A stretch of 22,529 bases of DNA from Chloroflexota bacterium (GCA_024640485.1 JAHEEY010000015.1:1-22529), one strand, 5' to 3'. Shown: positions 13,913 through 21,267, numbered from the stretch's first letter. The notes: a model not told the origin generated them from the letters alone. Numbers and translations are program-made.

Positions 13913-15508
13913 CTAATCTCTTGGTATTGAGAATGTGAAGGTTGTTCCTGGCTTTCCTTCGTTTGCGGAAAACCAAATGCGCCCGTCATGGGCTTCAATG
14001 ATCGCTTTGGTGAGGAACAGACCCAGGCCGGTTCCTTCTGTCTTTCTGCTTAGGGCATTATCCAGTCGGGAAAACTTCTGGAAAATGCGGTACTTCTCAT
14101 GATCTGGTATGCCAATCCCTTCGTCTGCCACGGAGACCGTGACGTAGTCGGAGTGAACGTCTCCGCTGACAGTTATCTCCCCCTTCCCTGGGGAATACTT
14201 GATGGCGTTGCTGACCAAGTTGTTGAAAACCTGGATCAAGCGCCGTTCATCCCCCATCACTGCCGGGAAATCGGCGGGAAAATCGAGGATGAAGGTATGG
14301 TCCTGGACCTGGCTGCCGAACTTGCGGACCACATCGGCAGCGATTTTGGGCAGCAAGACCTCCTCACTGATCTCCAGGTTGAAGGTGCCGGCCTGCAGCC
14401 GGGACGCTTCCAGCAAATTGTCGATCAGCGCCGTCAAATGGTCCGCTTCTTCTTCGATGACGGCCAATGACTCATCCAGTACTTCCGGCGACCAATTTGC
14501 ATCTTGACGGCGCAGCGTGCCGGCATATCCCTTGATAATCGAGACCGGCGTCTTCAATTCATGGCTGACCACGGAAATGAAGGTCTTCTGCAGCTGTTCT
14601 TCTTCCCGATAACGAGTGAGGTCCCGAACATTGGCGATGATGTCAGTCATCTGATCGTTTTCATCCACCAGAGGGGCATAGGTGATGCCCAGGCTGATCA
14701 ACTGACCGGTCTTCGATTGGCTTTCCTGATCGGTAAACCTCTGCAGGTCTCCTTCCACATAAATCTGGGTCGCTCCTGGCAGGGGCCAACCGTTGGCGAT
14801 GGCATCTTCCAGGTCGGAGTCAGTCCGTACCGTTACCCAATTGATCACATCGTGATGCGTCTGGCCAATCACGTCGGTGGCATTCCAGCCGGTCATTTGA
14901 CTCAGGGATTTGTTAAAGACCTTGATTCGCAGCGACGGGTCCAAAATCATGACGCCGTCGGCGCTCTGTTCCAGGATGGCGTACAGCCGCTGCTTTTCTT
15001 GATGCACCTGCTGGTATAGCCGAGCGTTTCGCACGGCGATAGCTGCTTGTTCGGCAAAGCTGCGCAGCAGTCGAGCGGCATCCTCGACGAAATAATAATT
15101 GCCGGACTGGAACACATAAATCAGGCCAATCAATTGATTGCCGCTGGTCATGGGCAGCCGCAGCGCCTGGGTCAGCCCCATATCGGCCTTCCGGGCTATC
15201 TCCTTCAGCCGGCGGGTAATCTCTGGAATCGCCTCGTTTTCAGTCCCCTCCTCGTACGGCAATCCGTGGACCAAGGGGGCGAAATGATCTACCAGATGGG
15301 GCGGAATCCCATAAACGGCAGCCACCCGGAACGTCTCGCTGTCCGGCTCCACCAATGCGATCATCCCGGCGCGGCCCGAGACCAGCTCCACAGCAGCCCG
15401 GAGGATAATGCGCAGCAGATCGTGCAGATCAAGTTCCGCAGTCAGAGCGCGGCTGATAGCCAGCAGATATTCTCGTTGCAGGATGCGCGTGTCTACAAGT
15501 GCTTTCAC
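13913..15508 (-). CDS. GAF-PAS sensor histidine kinase, orphan
   Basis: The 531-residue protein has no membrane segment and should be cytoplasmic. Domains in order are GAF (about 20-165), PAS (about 172-298, with FNKSLSQMTGWNATDVIGQ at 198-216), HisKA with phospho-acceptor His316 (VSHELKTP at 314-321), and an HATPase domain. The HATPase N box is NNLVSNAIKYSP at 429-440, G1 DEGIGIP at 462-468 and G2 EGTGLGL at 491-497. All catalytic motifs look intact. The start codon is GTG, with AGGGA eight bases upstream. No response regulator lies within the window, so its phosphotransfer partner must be elsewhere. The next gene on the same strand is the CpXC protein. The PAS and GAF ligands cannot be read from sequence. 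Confidence 0.9.
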   Translation of the reverse strand: MKALVDTRILQREYLLAISRALTAELDLHDLLRIILRAAVELVSGRAGMIALVEPDSETFRVAAVYGIPPHLVDHFAPLVHGLPYEEGTENEAIPEITRRLKEIARKADMGLTQALRLPMTSGNQLIGLIYVFQSGNYYFVEDAARLLRSFAEQAAIAVRNARLYQQVHQEKQRLYAILEQSADGVMILDPSLRIKVFNKSLSQMTGWNATDVIGQTHHDVINWVTVRTDSDLEDAIANGWPLPGATQIYVEGDLQRFTDQESQSKTGQLISLGITYAPLVDENDQMTDIIANVRDLTRYREEEQLQKTFISVVSHELKTPVSIIKGYAGTLRRQDANWSPEVLDESLAVIEEEADHLTALIDNLLEASRLQAGTFNLEISEEVLLPKIAADVVRKFGSQVQDHTFILDFPADFPAVMGDERRLIQVFNNLVSNAIKYSPGKGEITVSGDVHSDYVTVSVADEGIGIPDHEKYRIFQKFSRLDNALSRKTEGTGLGLFLTKAIIEAHDGRIWFSANEGKPGTTFTFSIPRD

Positions 15509-15533
15509 TGAGTTCTTCCCTACCTCGTCCAGG

Positions 15534-15542
15534 ATTGTAGCA
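15534..15542 (-). promoter_or_regulatory. Candidate extended -10 promoter of the histidine kinase gene
   Basis: TGCTACAAT on the minus strand matches the extended -10 pattern with five of six hexamer bases. It lies 25 bp upstream of the GTG start. No good -35 is seen. Confidence 0.4.
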
Positions 15543-15648
15543 TAGCCGAGTATGCCAACGCTATCATAGTCTAACCAGCCAGGATATGAAATACGTTAGC
15601 TGGCGTCCCCGCTGCCGCAAAGCCGTTGACTGGCCAGTTGAAGGCAGC

Positions 15649-15681
15649 AAAAACGCCCGGAATTCGTTGAACTCTGGGCGT
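15649..15681 (-). terminator. Rho-independent terminator of the four-repeat protein gene
   Basis: On the minus strand ACGCCC (15681-15676) pairs with GGGCGT (15658-15653), extended inside by GAGTTC/GAATTC after one mismatch, with a three-base loop and a following run of five T. It lies 36 bp past the stop at 15717. Confidence 0.85.
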
Positions 15682-15716
15682 CATGTCAAGAACACTATGA
15701 GTATGGTCGGTACGGC

Positions 15717-16844
15717 CTAGAGCGACTTGGGATCAATCCCGGCGGCCTTCAACGCCTTGTTGTAGGCTGATTTGGCCTTGGCGTTGGCGATACGGGCCTT
15801 GCGTACATCATCCGGGTCCATGCCGTCGGTGATTTCCACCAACTCTGGCGGCGCCGGCATATTGGCCACCGGCTCTGGCGCGGCGATAGGGGCCGGAGCG
15901 GCAGGGGCTGCCGGAGCGGCGGCAGGGGCGCTGGCGCCGGCGGCTTTCAGCGCCTTGTTGTAGGCTGACTTGGCCTTGGCGTTGCTGATGCGCGCTTTGC
16001 GCACTTCGTCTGGCGACATGCTGTCGGTGATCTCAATCAATTCGGGCTCGGGGACGGCAGGGGCTGCCGAGGCTGCCGATACAGCCGGTGCCGCTGCCGG
16101 CGCAGCTTCACCGGCAGCTTTCAACGCTTTTTTGTAAGCTGACTGCGCCTTGGCATTGGCAATAGTCGCCTTCCGCTTCTCATCGGGGGACATGTCGTCG
16201 GTAATTTCCACCAGCTTAGGTTGGGGAACGGTGGAGGCGACCGCGGCGGCGGGGGCAGCGGCGGACGCGCCGGCGGCCTTGGCCGCTTTCATAGCCGCGG
16301 ACTTGGCTTTGGCGTTGGCGATGCGTGCCTTCCGTTTTTCAGCATCGGGCATGTCATCAGTTATTTCAATAACCGGGTAGTCCTTGCCAGCGACCAATTC
16401 GACTTTACCGCCCGCGGCGGCAGCGGCGGCTGGGGCGGCAGCAGCGGCTGCTTGGCCGGCGGCCGCTAGCCCAGTCCGGGCACCATCCCATCCGTGATGT
16501 TTGGCGATGCGGACCGTGCTCATCGGATCGTTGGCCAGATTTTTACCGGCAGTCCGAAGTGTAGAATTGCCCAGGCTGCCAATGCCCATGTTGGCACCGC
16601 GAGGCAAGCTGGCAGCGTGTTTGGCCGCCAGCCGGCGGGCCTCCTTCATCTGGGACTCAAAATCGGCGGCGACTGCAATCTCGTGACCCATAGTGGCGTT
16701 GAGGTTATAGAGGTTGCCCGCGTCGGCCAAGGCAGCTTGATTATCTTTGATGGCAGTATCCAGCCGGGATACGCCGACAGAGACGGCAAATCCAACCAGA
16801 ATCGTCAAGAAGACGATGAGAACTAGAATTAGAAATATTGGCAT
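15717..16844 (-). CDS. Membrane-anchored protein with four 35-residue helical repeats
   Basis: The 375-residue protein has one membrane helix at its N-terminus (about 4-25). A charged coiled segment follows (27-80), then a Gly/Ala-rich stretch, and then four near-identical modules at 158-192, 211-245, 269-303 and 335-369. Each module is exactly 35 residues with the pattern (L/V)-(V/I)-E-I-T-D-x-M-x-(P/A)-(D/E)-(D/E)-x-RKA-x-I-x-N-AKA, closed by SAYxKALKAAG. The first half is acidic and the second half strongly basic and helical. Linkers are 18, 23 and 31 residues of Ala/Pro. I do not know this family. By architecture it could be a multivalent binding array on flexible arms. It has its own promoter and terminator and AGGG eight bases before the ATG, so it is a single-gene unit. 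Confidence 0.85.
   Translation of the reverse strand: MPIFLILVLIVFLTILVGFAVSVGVSRLDTAIKDNQAALADAGNLYNLNATMGHEIAVAADFESQMKEARRLAAKHAASLPRGANMGIGSLGNSTLRTAGKNLANDPMSTVRIAKHHGWDGARTGLAAAGQAAAAAAPAAAAAAGGKVELVAGKDYPVIEITDDMPDAEKRKARIANAKAKSAAMKAAKAAGASAAAPAAAVASTVPQPKLVEITDDMSPDEKRKATIANAKAQSAYKKALKAAGEAAPAAAPAVSAASAAPAVPEPELIEITDSMSPDEVRKARISNAKAKSAYNKALKAAGASAPAAAPAAPAAPAPIAAPEPVANMPAPPELVEITDGMDPDDVRKARIANAKAKSAYNKALKAAGIDPKSL
15738..16373 (-). repeat. Four coding repeats of 105 bp with variable linkers
   Basis: The repeats encoding the 35-residue modules lie at 16269-16373, 16110-16214, 15936-16040 and 15738-15842. Spacing grows from 54 to 69 to 93 bp along the gene. Modules 3 and 4 are the closest pair at protein level, so the array probably grew at the C-terminal end. 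Confidence 0.85.
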
Positions 16845-16882
16845 ATTCGTACCCTTCAGTTTTTATTTCGATCGGCAGGAGT

Positions 16883-16910
16883 ATTATACAAACGGCGCCC
16901 TATTTCTCAA
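16883..16910 (-). promoter_or_regulatory. Sigma70-type promoter of the four-repeat protein gene
   Basis: On the minus strand TTGAGA (16905-16910, five of six) and a perfect TATAAT (16883-16888) are 16 bp apart. The start would be near 16876, about 32 bases before the ATG at 16844. Confidence 0.7.
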
Positions 16911-17167
16911 ATAAAATAAAGACATATTAACAAAGTGGTAACCAATCTTTGATAATCCTCTAAAGAGGGATGCCGACTGTGAACAGAGTGGCGGTGCACC
17001 AGGGTTGAATTAGTTGACGAGCAGCCCAGCTTTATGTGACAATAATCTCACAATGCATGCCTGTTTTTGCGGGTCATGCGGCCACAACAGGGACAAATGG
17101 AATGAGGCGCTTGATCGATCATCTGCCGGGCTTGTTGCTTAAGGGATAACACGCAGCCAATTGGCAC
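16911..17167. other. Gene-free stretch between repeat-protein promoter and tRNA terminator
   Basis: I see no convincing gene here. On the minus strand a 24-codon frame (17122-17048) ends with a CPCCG zinc-knuckle-like motif but has no ribosome site; it may be a decayed remnant. The left half is AT-rich. Confidence 0.4.
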
Positions 17168-17193
17168 AAAAAAGCCCGGTAAATACCGGGCTT
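17168..17193 (-). terminator. Rho-independent terminator of tRNA-Leu
   Basis: On the minus strand AGCCCGGT and ACCGGGCT form a perfect 8-bp stem with a four-base loop, followed by six T. It starts 16 bases after the tRNA 3' end. Confidence 0.88.
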
Positions 17194-17208
17194 GATCGTT
17201 AATCTCGA

Positions 17209-17293
<85 letters not shown>

Positions 17294-17306
17294 TCAAGCA
17301 GGCAGA

Positions 17307-17334
17307 ATTTTAACAAAACGAGGGCAAAAGTCAA
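17307..17334 (-). promoter_or_regulatory. Promoter of tRNA-Leu
   Basis: On the minus strand TTGACT (17329-17334, five of six) and TAAAAT (17307-17312, five of six) are 16 bp apart. The -10 ends 13 bases before the mature tRNA 5' end. Confidence 0.7.
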
Positions 17335-17388
17335 CAAACTGATGCCACCAATTTCTTGTCTGCTTCGATGACAGGATGAAATGTTTTT

Positions 17389-17424
17389 GCGGGCGGCAGA
17401 GGTTACCGACGATTTCCCGCCCGC
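17389..17424. repeat. GC-rich inverted repeat upstream of the cNMP-binding gene
   Basis: GCGGGCGG (17389-17396) and CCGCCCGC (17417-17424) are perfect inverted 8-mers around 20 bases. The element lies 70 bp before the start at 17494 and could be an mRNA leader hairpin or an operator. No ORF covers it convincingly. Confidence 0.35.
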
Positions 17425-17493
17425 TGCGGTCGCCACGTCTGAGAGCAATTGTTAGCGATTAATCCATTCCCTAAGCAGTTCTAGGAGGCAACT

Positions 17494-17934
17494 ATGTCAG
17501 TTTCTATATCATTGTTAAAGCAAGTCCCGCTGTTCGCGACGCTGAACAGCTCGGAACTGGGGGCTTTAGCGGCGATTTGTTTTGAGCAGCAGATTGAGCC
17601 GGAAGCAGCCATTATGGAGCAGAACACAACCGGGTCCGAGATGTATGTGATTGCCAAAGGAGCGGCAGAAGTGTTCATTCAGGGACAAGGTGAAGCGCGC
17701 AGCCTCGTAGTGTTGGGCAAGGGACAAGTGATTGGCGAAATGGCGCTGGTTGACCAGGGATATCGCTCGGCCTCTGTCAAGGCCACCAAGCAGGGCGCGA
17801 CCCTTTATAAGGTTGATGGCAAAAGCTTCTACGAGCTTTGCTCTGAAAACAATCACATAGGGTACGTGGTAATGCGCAACCTGGCTATTGACCTGGCCTT
17901 CAAGATGCGCCATCGCAATCTTGCCGATTCATAA
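17494..17934 (+). CDS. Stand-alone cyclic nucleotide-binding (CAP_ED) domain protein
   Basis: The 146-residue protein is a single cyclic nucleotide-binding domain: LLKQVPLFATLNSSELGALA at 7-26, then the beta-roll (SEMYVIAKGAAEVFI at 48-62). The phosphate-binding cassette is GEMALVDQGYRSASV at 81-95, with Glu82 and the phosphate-contacting Arg91 retained, so cAMP or cGMP binding is plausible. The C-terminal helix (MRNLAIDLAFKMRHRNLADS) is where CRP-type regulators carry their HTH, but none follows here. It therefore probably works through protein contacts. AGGAGG five bases before the ATG supports the start. A 74-residue gene follows after 16 bp in the same transcript. Confidence 0.88.
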   Translation: MSVSISLLKQVPLFATLNSSELGALAAICFEQQIEPEAAIMEQNTTGSEMYVIAKGAAEVFIQGQGEARSLVVLGKGQVIGEMALVDQGYRSASVKATKQGATLYKVDGKSFYELCSENNHIGYVVMRNLAIDLAFKMRHRNLADS

Positions 17935-17950
17935 ACAGAGGAGTCCCTAA

Positions 17951-18175
17951 ATGAGCGAAGACAACGACACCATCTACTACAAAGTCAGTTATGTAGTTCT
18001 TGACAACAAACATCCTGGGGCGATCATCAGCGAGGACAAGCGTCCAGTTCCGGGCGATGAGGTGACTTTTGACAATCGGGTCTTTGAAATCCTTGAGGTG
18101 GCCGAACTAATGCCCCCAACCGGCAGTTTCGGCTTTCTGCACGCTACCTGCCGCTTCATTCGAGAACTTGACTAG
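17951..18175 (+). CDS. Small beta-rich hypothetical protein, 74 residues
   Basis: I do not recognise this family. It has a good ribosome site (GAGGAG seven bases before the ATG) and follows the cyclic nucleotide-binding gene by 16 bp, so it is very likely translated from the same message. The sequence alternates strands and turns (YYKVSYVVLD, PGAIISEDKRPVPGDEVTFD, RVFEILEVAELM, FLHATCRFIREL), suggesting a small beta barrel or SH3-like fold. It has no signal peptide or membrane segment. A role as partner of the neighbouring cNMP sensor is inference from position only. Confidence 0.75.
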   Translation: MSEDNDTIYYKVSYVVLDNKHPGAIISEDKRPVPGDEVTFDNRVFEILEVAELMPPTGSFGFLHATCRFIRELD

Positions 18176-18193
18176 ACGCAGAATATTTGCCGC

Positions 18194-18240
18194 GCCAATG
18201 GATGCCAGCTGGAAGGTTGTTGCAGCCGGCATCCATTGGC
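18194..18240. repeat. Perfect 13-bp inverted repeat between convergent genes
   Basis: GCCAATGGATGCC (18194-18206) and GGCATCCATTGGC (18228-18240) form a long stem, extended inside by GCTG/CAGC after one A/C mismatch, with an 11-base loop. It starts 18 bp past the stop of the 74-residue gene. There is no T-run on either side. Confidence 0.75.
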
Positions 18241-18270
18241 CCCATCTCGATGGTGTGGCCTGGAGATGGG
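18241..18270. repeat. Second hairpin directly abutting the first
   Basis: CCCATCTC (18241-18248) and GAGATGGG (18263-18270) are perfect inverted 8-mers around 14 bases. It follows the 18194-18240 hairpin without any gap. The rest of the gap to 18322 is empty. Confidence 0.55.
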
Positions 18271-18322
18271 CACGGCATGAATCGAATTTCCCCCGCCCTC
18301 CCTCGAAAAGAAGGTGAAACCA

Positions 18323-19204
18323 TCAGGCAATATCAATCGCGCTGACCGCCAGCTTACCAGCCTCTTCCAGTGCCGCATGCTGCTGCCCTTTGGCATTGAA
18401 CCAGCGGATGGCGTATTCATTCATGAGTTGGTCCAGCGCTTGCCATAGATCGGCGTTAGCTACTGGTTTGCCATCTTTCTTCTGCCACCCCTTCTTCCGC
18501 CAGCCGTGGATCCAACGGGTGATCCCTTGAAACAGATAATCGGAAGTAGTGAAGATTTGGGCGGAACTTCCAGGCGCGACCAGCAGCAGGCTCTCGATGG
18601 CCGCGGTAAGCTCCATACGGTTATTGGTGGTCGAAGGATGAGATCCGCTGGACTGCTCCACCTTTGTCCCATGTTCCATGACCACTCCCCAGCCGCCTGG
18701 TCCAGGATTGCCTTTGCAGGACGCACGTAAATAGAGGCGAGGGATATCCGGTGAGACTTGAGCATCAGGGGTGATCTCCAGCCGGGCCTGCCTGGCCAAT
18801 CTATCAACCCGATCATTCATTGGGTTGCCAGCATGCCCTTTTACCCAATGCCACTCGATCTGGTGCCGCTTGACCAGGGGCCACAGCTGCTGCCACAAGT
18901 CAGCGTTCGGGACCGGGGCGCCGCCTTTCCGCTTCCATCCTTTGGCCGCCCACCCCTCGATCCACTGAGTAATCCCTTTGCGGACATACTCCGAATCTAC
19001 GTAACAATCAACTTCGCTGGGACGTTTCAAGGCACTCAAAGCGCTGATGGCGGCTTGAAGCTCCATGCGGTTATTGGTGGAATCGGGATCGTTGCCGGTG
19101 AGTACCTTCTCGCGCTGGCCAGCACGCAGTATCGCGGCCCAGCCGCCTATACCGGGATTGGGATCCGCGCCGCCATCCGTGTAGATCACTATTCGGTCAG
19201 ACAT
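18323..19204 (-). CDS. Tandem RNase HI with degenerate second domain
   Basis: The 293-residue protein contains two RNase HI domains. The first (about 1-142) keeps every catalytic residue at the same numbers as E. coli RNase HI: D10 in YTDGG, E48 in NRMEL, D70 in VDSEY, H124 in VKGHAG and D134. It should cleave RNA in RNA/DNA hybrids. The second (about 155-290) is clearly homologous (SCKGNPGPGGWGVV at 162-175, NNRMELTAAIES at 194-205, WIHGWRKKGWQKKDGKPVAN at 231-250). However, it has R160 for the first Asp, T220 for the third and Gly283 for the fourth, with only E199 left, so it is inactive. Its basic handle region is well kept, which suggests a substrate-binding role. It lies 59 bp after the reductase gene on the same strand; the ribosome site is weak. 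Confidence 0.88.
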   Translation of the reverse strand: MSDRIVIYTDGGADPNPGIGGWAAILRAGQREKVLTGNDPDSTNNRMELQAAISALSALKRPSEVDCYVDSEYVRKGITQWIEGWAAKGWKRKGGAPVPNADLWQQLWPLVKRHQIEWHWVKGHAGNPMNDRVDRLARQARLEITPDAQVSPDIPRLYLRASCKGNPGPGGWGVVMEHGTKVEQSSGSHPSTTNNRMELTAAIESLLLVAPGSSAQIFTTSDYLFQGITRWIHGWRKKGWQKKDGKPVANADLWQALDQLMNEYAIRWFNAKGQQHAALEEAGKLAVSAIDIA

Positions 19205-19263
19205 ATGATTGGTCGCCTTTATGCGCGGTCCAGCCTGGCCGCCGCGGCCCAGCCGGGCCGATA

Positions 19264-20664
19264 CTACTTCCCAATAGCCGCCAGCATCTCTTCAACTGAA
19301 GTGAATTTCACCCGCGGCCTTCCCTGCGCTTCTCCACGAGAAAGTTCCATCTCATCCAGCTTCAGCCAATCGTCATACGAAATGAATCGGGGCTGCCGCT
19401 GGGCGACAAAGGCCGCAGCCGTGTCGGCACAGGCATCCGAAGGATTGAGGGTAGCCCCTGCTTCAGCATCCGCCAACATATGGGTGACCGTCTCCAATGC
19501 ATCTGGCTTGTTGGTGCCGATGATACCGGAGGGTCCCCGCTTGATCCACCCGGCAGTATATTCTCCGATTACCGCTGTTTGGCTGTTGGGATCAATCACT
19601 CGCCCTTCTTTGTTCAGGATAACCCCCCAATTTTCATAGAAGGGCACGCCCTCTAAGGGGATGCCCCGGTAGCCGATCGACCTAAAAACCAACCCCGCCG
19701 GCACCGTCTCAACCTCATCAGTCTGTCTCGATCTAAGGCTGCCTGCATCAGTCGCATACAGCTCATTTTTGGCAAGGCGGACCGCGGCAACCCTTCCCGT
19801 CTCATCCCCAATCAGCTCAATCGGCGAAACCAGGAAGCGAAGGGTCAGCGTGCGCGATTTTTCGGTAGGCTTGCGTTCAACGTAGGATTGGATGATCTCG
19901 ACCTTCTTTGCCGTGGACCGATCAGAGCCGCTGGCCAAAGCCGACTGGCTCAGAGGATCGAGCTCAGCCTCATCAGCCAGGACGATCGCTTCGGTATCGG
20001 CTAGCTCACCTAGCTCCTTGATCTCCGGGGTTGTGAACGCTGCTTGAGCCGGACCTCTCCGCCCCACAATGGTCACGTGCTTCACCTTGCTTGCCGTCAA
20101 CGCCTCTAGCGCGTAATCGGCGATATCGGTGACTGCCAGCTCTTCAGGGGTCCGGCACAGAATCCGGGCCACATCCATGGCAACATTGCCAACACCGATC
20201 ACAACCACATGCTCACACGAGAGATCGACTTGGTAATCTCTGTAGTCAGGATGACCGTTGTACCAGGCCACAAACTCAGTGGCAGGCACGCTTCCTTCCA
20301 AGTCCTCACCGGGGATGCCCAAGCGGCGGTCGCTCTGAGCTCCAGTAGTGAAAATAATTTGATGGTAATGGTTGCGAAGATCCGCCAGGCTGATCTGCTT
20401 TCCCAATTCCACATTCCCAAAGAAGCGGAATCTTGGGTTCTGGGCGATGCGGTCGTAGACCTTGGTGACGGATTTGATCTTTTGATGATCTGGGGCTACC
20501 CCATATCGAACCAATCCGAAAGGGGTTGGCAGCCGTTCAAACATATCAACTTCTACAATCAGTCGGTCTTGCTTCAAAAGATAATCGGTGGTGTAGAAGC
20601 CAGTCGGGCCAGCACCTACCACAGCGACTCTCAGCGGGCTGGCCTCAGTTCCAACTTGCGACAT
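19264..20664 (-). CDS. Ferredoxin/adrenodoxin-NADP+ reductase, FprA-like
   Basis: The 466-residue flavoenzyme matches the adrenodoxin reductase/FprA family. It has an N-terminal FAD site VAVVGAGPTGFY, the family motif PTPFGLVRYGVAPDHQKIK, an NADP-binding VVVIGVGNVAMDVARIL in the middle, and GWIKRGPSGIIGTNKPDA near the C-terminus that closes the FAD site. The enzyme moves electrons between NADPH and ferredoxin. The C-terminal 60 residues (ISYDDWLKLDEMELSRGEAQ) are the usual tail. The frame also has an ATG at 20676, but that codon overlaps the GGAGGAG ribosome site serving the ATG at 20664, so the shorter start is chosen. It follows the CBS gene closely on the same strand and no ferredoxin gene is in the window. 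Confidence 0.9.
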   Translation of the reverse strand: MSQVGTEASPLRVAVVGAGPTGFYTTDYLLKQDRLIVEVDMFERLPTPFGLVRYGVAPDHQKIKSVTKVYDRIAQNPRFRFFGNVELGKQISLADLRNHYHQIIFTTGAQSDRRLGIPGEDLEGSVPATEFVAWYNGHPDYRDYQVDLSCEHVVVIGVGNVAMDVARILCRTPEELAVTDIADYALEALTASKVKHVTIVGRRGPAQAAFTTPEIKELGELADTEAIVLADEAELDPLSQSALASGSDRSTAKKVEIIQSYVERKPTEKSRTLTLRFLVSPIELIGDETGRVAAVRLAKNELYATDAGSLRSRQTDEVETVPAGLVFRSIGYRGIPLEGVPFYENWGVILNKEGRVIDPNSQTAVIGEYTAGWIKRGPSGIIGTNKPDALETVTHMLADAEAGATLNPSDACADTAAAFVAQRQPRFISYDDWLKLDEMELSRGEAQGRPRVKFTSVEEMLAAIGK

Positions 20665-20710
20665 GTACTCCTCCATGAGTTTGGATCAATCAAATGTAAA
20701 AATAGTGGGT

Positions 20711-21154
20711 TCACTCTGGTTGGGATGATTCAGCCTGGATTTTAGTTTCCAGCGTGTCAATTTCCCCAAGATACTGGTCACGCTCTGCTTTCAGAATGTC
20801 CCCAATAGAGATGATACCGACGAGGTCGCCGTTTTCGACGATCGGCAAATGTCGGAATCGCTTCTTGGTCATGGTCTGGGCGACAGACGAGATGTCATCT
20901 TGGGGCACTCCGATAACCAGGTCTGAGGTCATGATATCTTGGACCTCAAGCCCAAAGAGAGCTTCGTCTTCGGCTGCCCGGCGGACAATATCCCGCTCCG
21001 AGATGATACCGACTGGATTGCCGTCACTGTTGACGACCACCAGTGCCCCGATATGATGTCTGCTCATCAAGGTCACCGCCTCCCTGATCTGTCGATCTGG
21101 GCGAATAGTGATCACATTGATCCCTTTCTTGGCCAGGATTTGTCTGACGTTCAT
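20711..21154 (-). CDS. CBS-pair protein
   Basis: The 147-residue protein consists of two CBS motifs, roughly residues 14-62 (IREAVTLMSRHHIGALVVVN, then VGIISERDIVRR) and 80-128 (SSVAQTMTKKRFRHLPIVEN, then VGIISIGDILKA). A charged helix follows (ERDQYLGEIDTLETKIQAES). CBS pairs of this type form dimers that bind adenine nucleotides and report energy or redox state. GGAGG nine bases before the ATG supports the start. It is the first gene after the promoter at 21268-21296 and precedes the ferredoxin reductase gene by about 46 bp, so a regulatory connection to electron supply is conceivable (inference). Confidence 0.9.
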   Translation of the reverse strand: MNVRQILAKKGINVITIRPDRQIREAVTLMSRHHIGALVVVNSDGNPVGIISERDIVRRAAEDEALFGLEVQDIMTSDLVIGVPQDDISSVAQTMTKKRFRHLPIVENGDLVGIISIGDILKAERDQYLGEIDTLETKIQAESSQPE

Positions 21155-21267
21155 TGGACTTAACCTCCATAGACATATTGCCGGCGAAGTGGCGGCGTAC
21201 CAGCACGCCGTTTTACTTCATCCCTACAATCCGCTTGCTCCCAAAACCAGCGGATGCCTATGTGGGG

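Noticed and set aside
15738..16373. Possible CRISPR-like repeat array
   Set aside because: The repeats are 105 bp, stay in one coding frame and encode near-identical peptides; spacers are Ala/Pro codons, not unique protospacers.
18758..19639. 293-codon plus-strand ORF across the RNase H/reductase junction
   Set aside because: It is antisense to two recognisable genes and shows no domain or ribosome site.
20665..20676. ATG at 20676 as start of the ferredoxin reductase
   Set aside because: This ATG is fused to the GGAGGAG ribosome site that serves the ATG at 20664.
21193..21214. Plus-strand terminator (CGGCGT/ACGCCG followed by TTTT)
   Set aside because: The stem is only 6 bp and no plus-strand gene lies upstream; it is better seen as a leader hairpin of the opposite operon.
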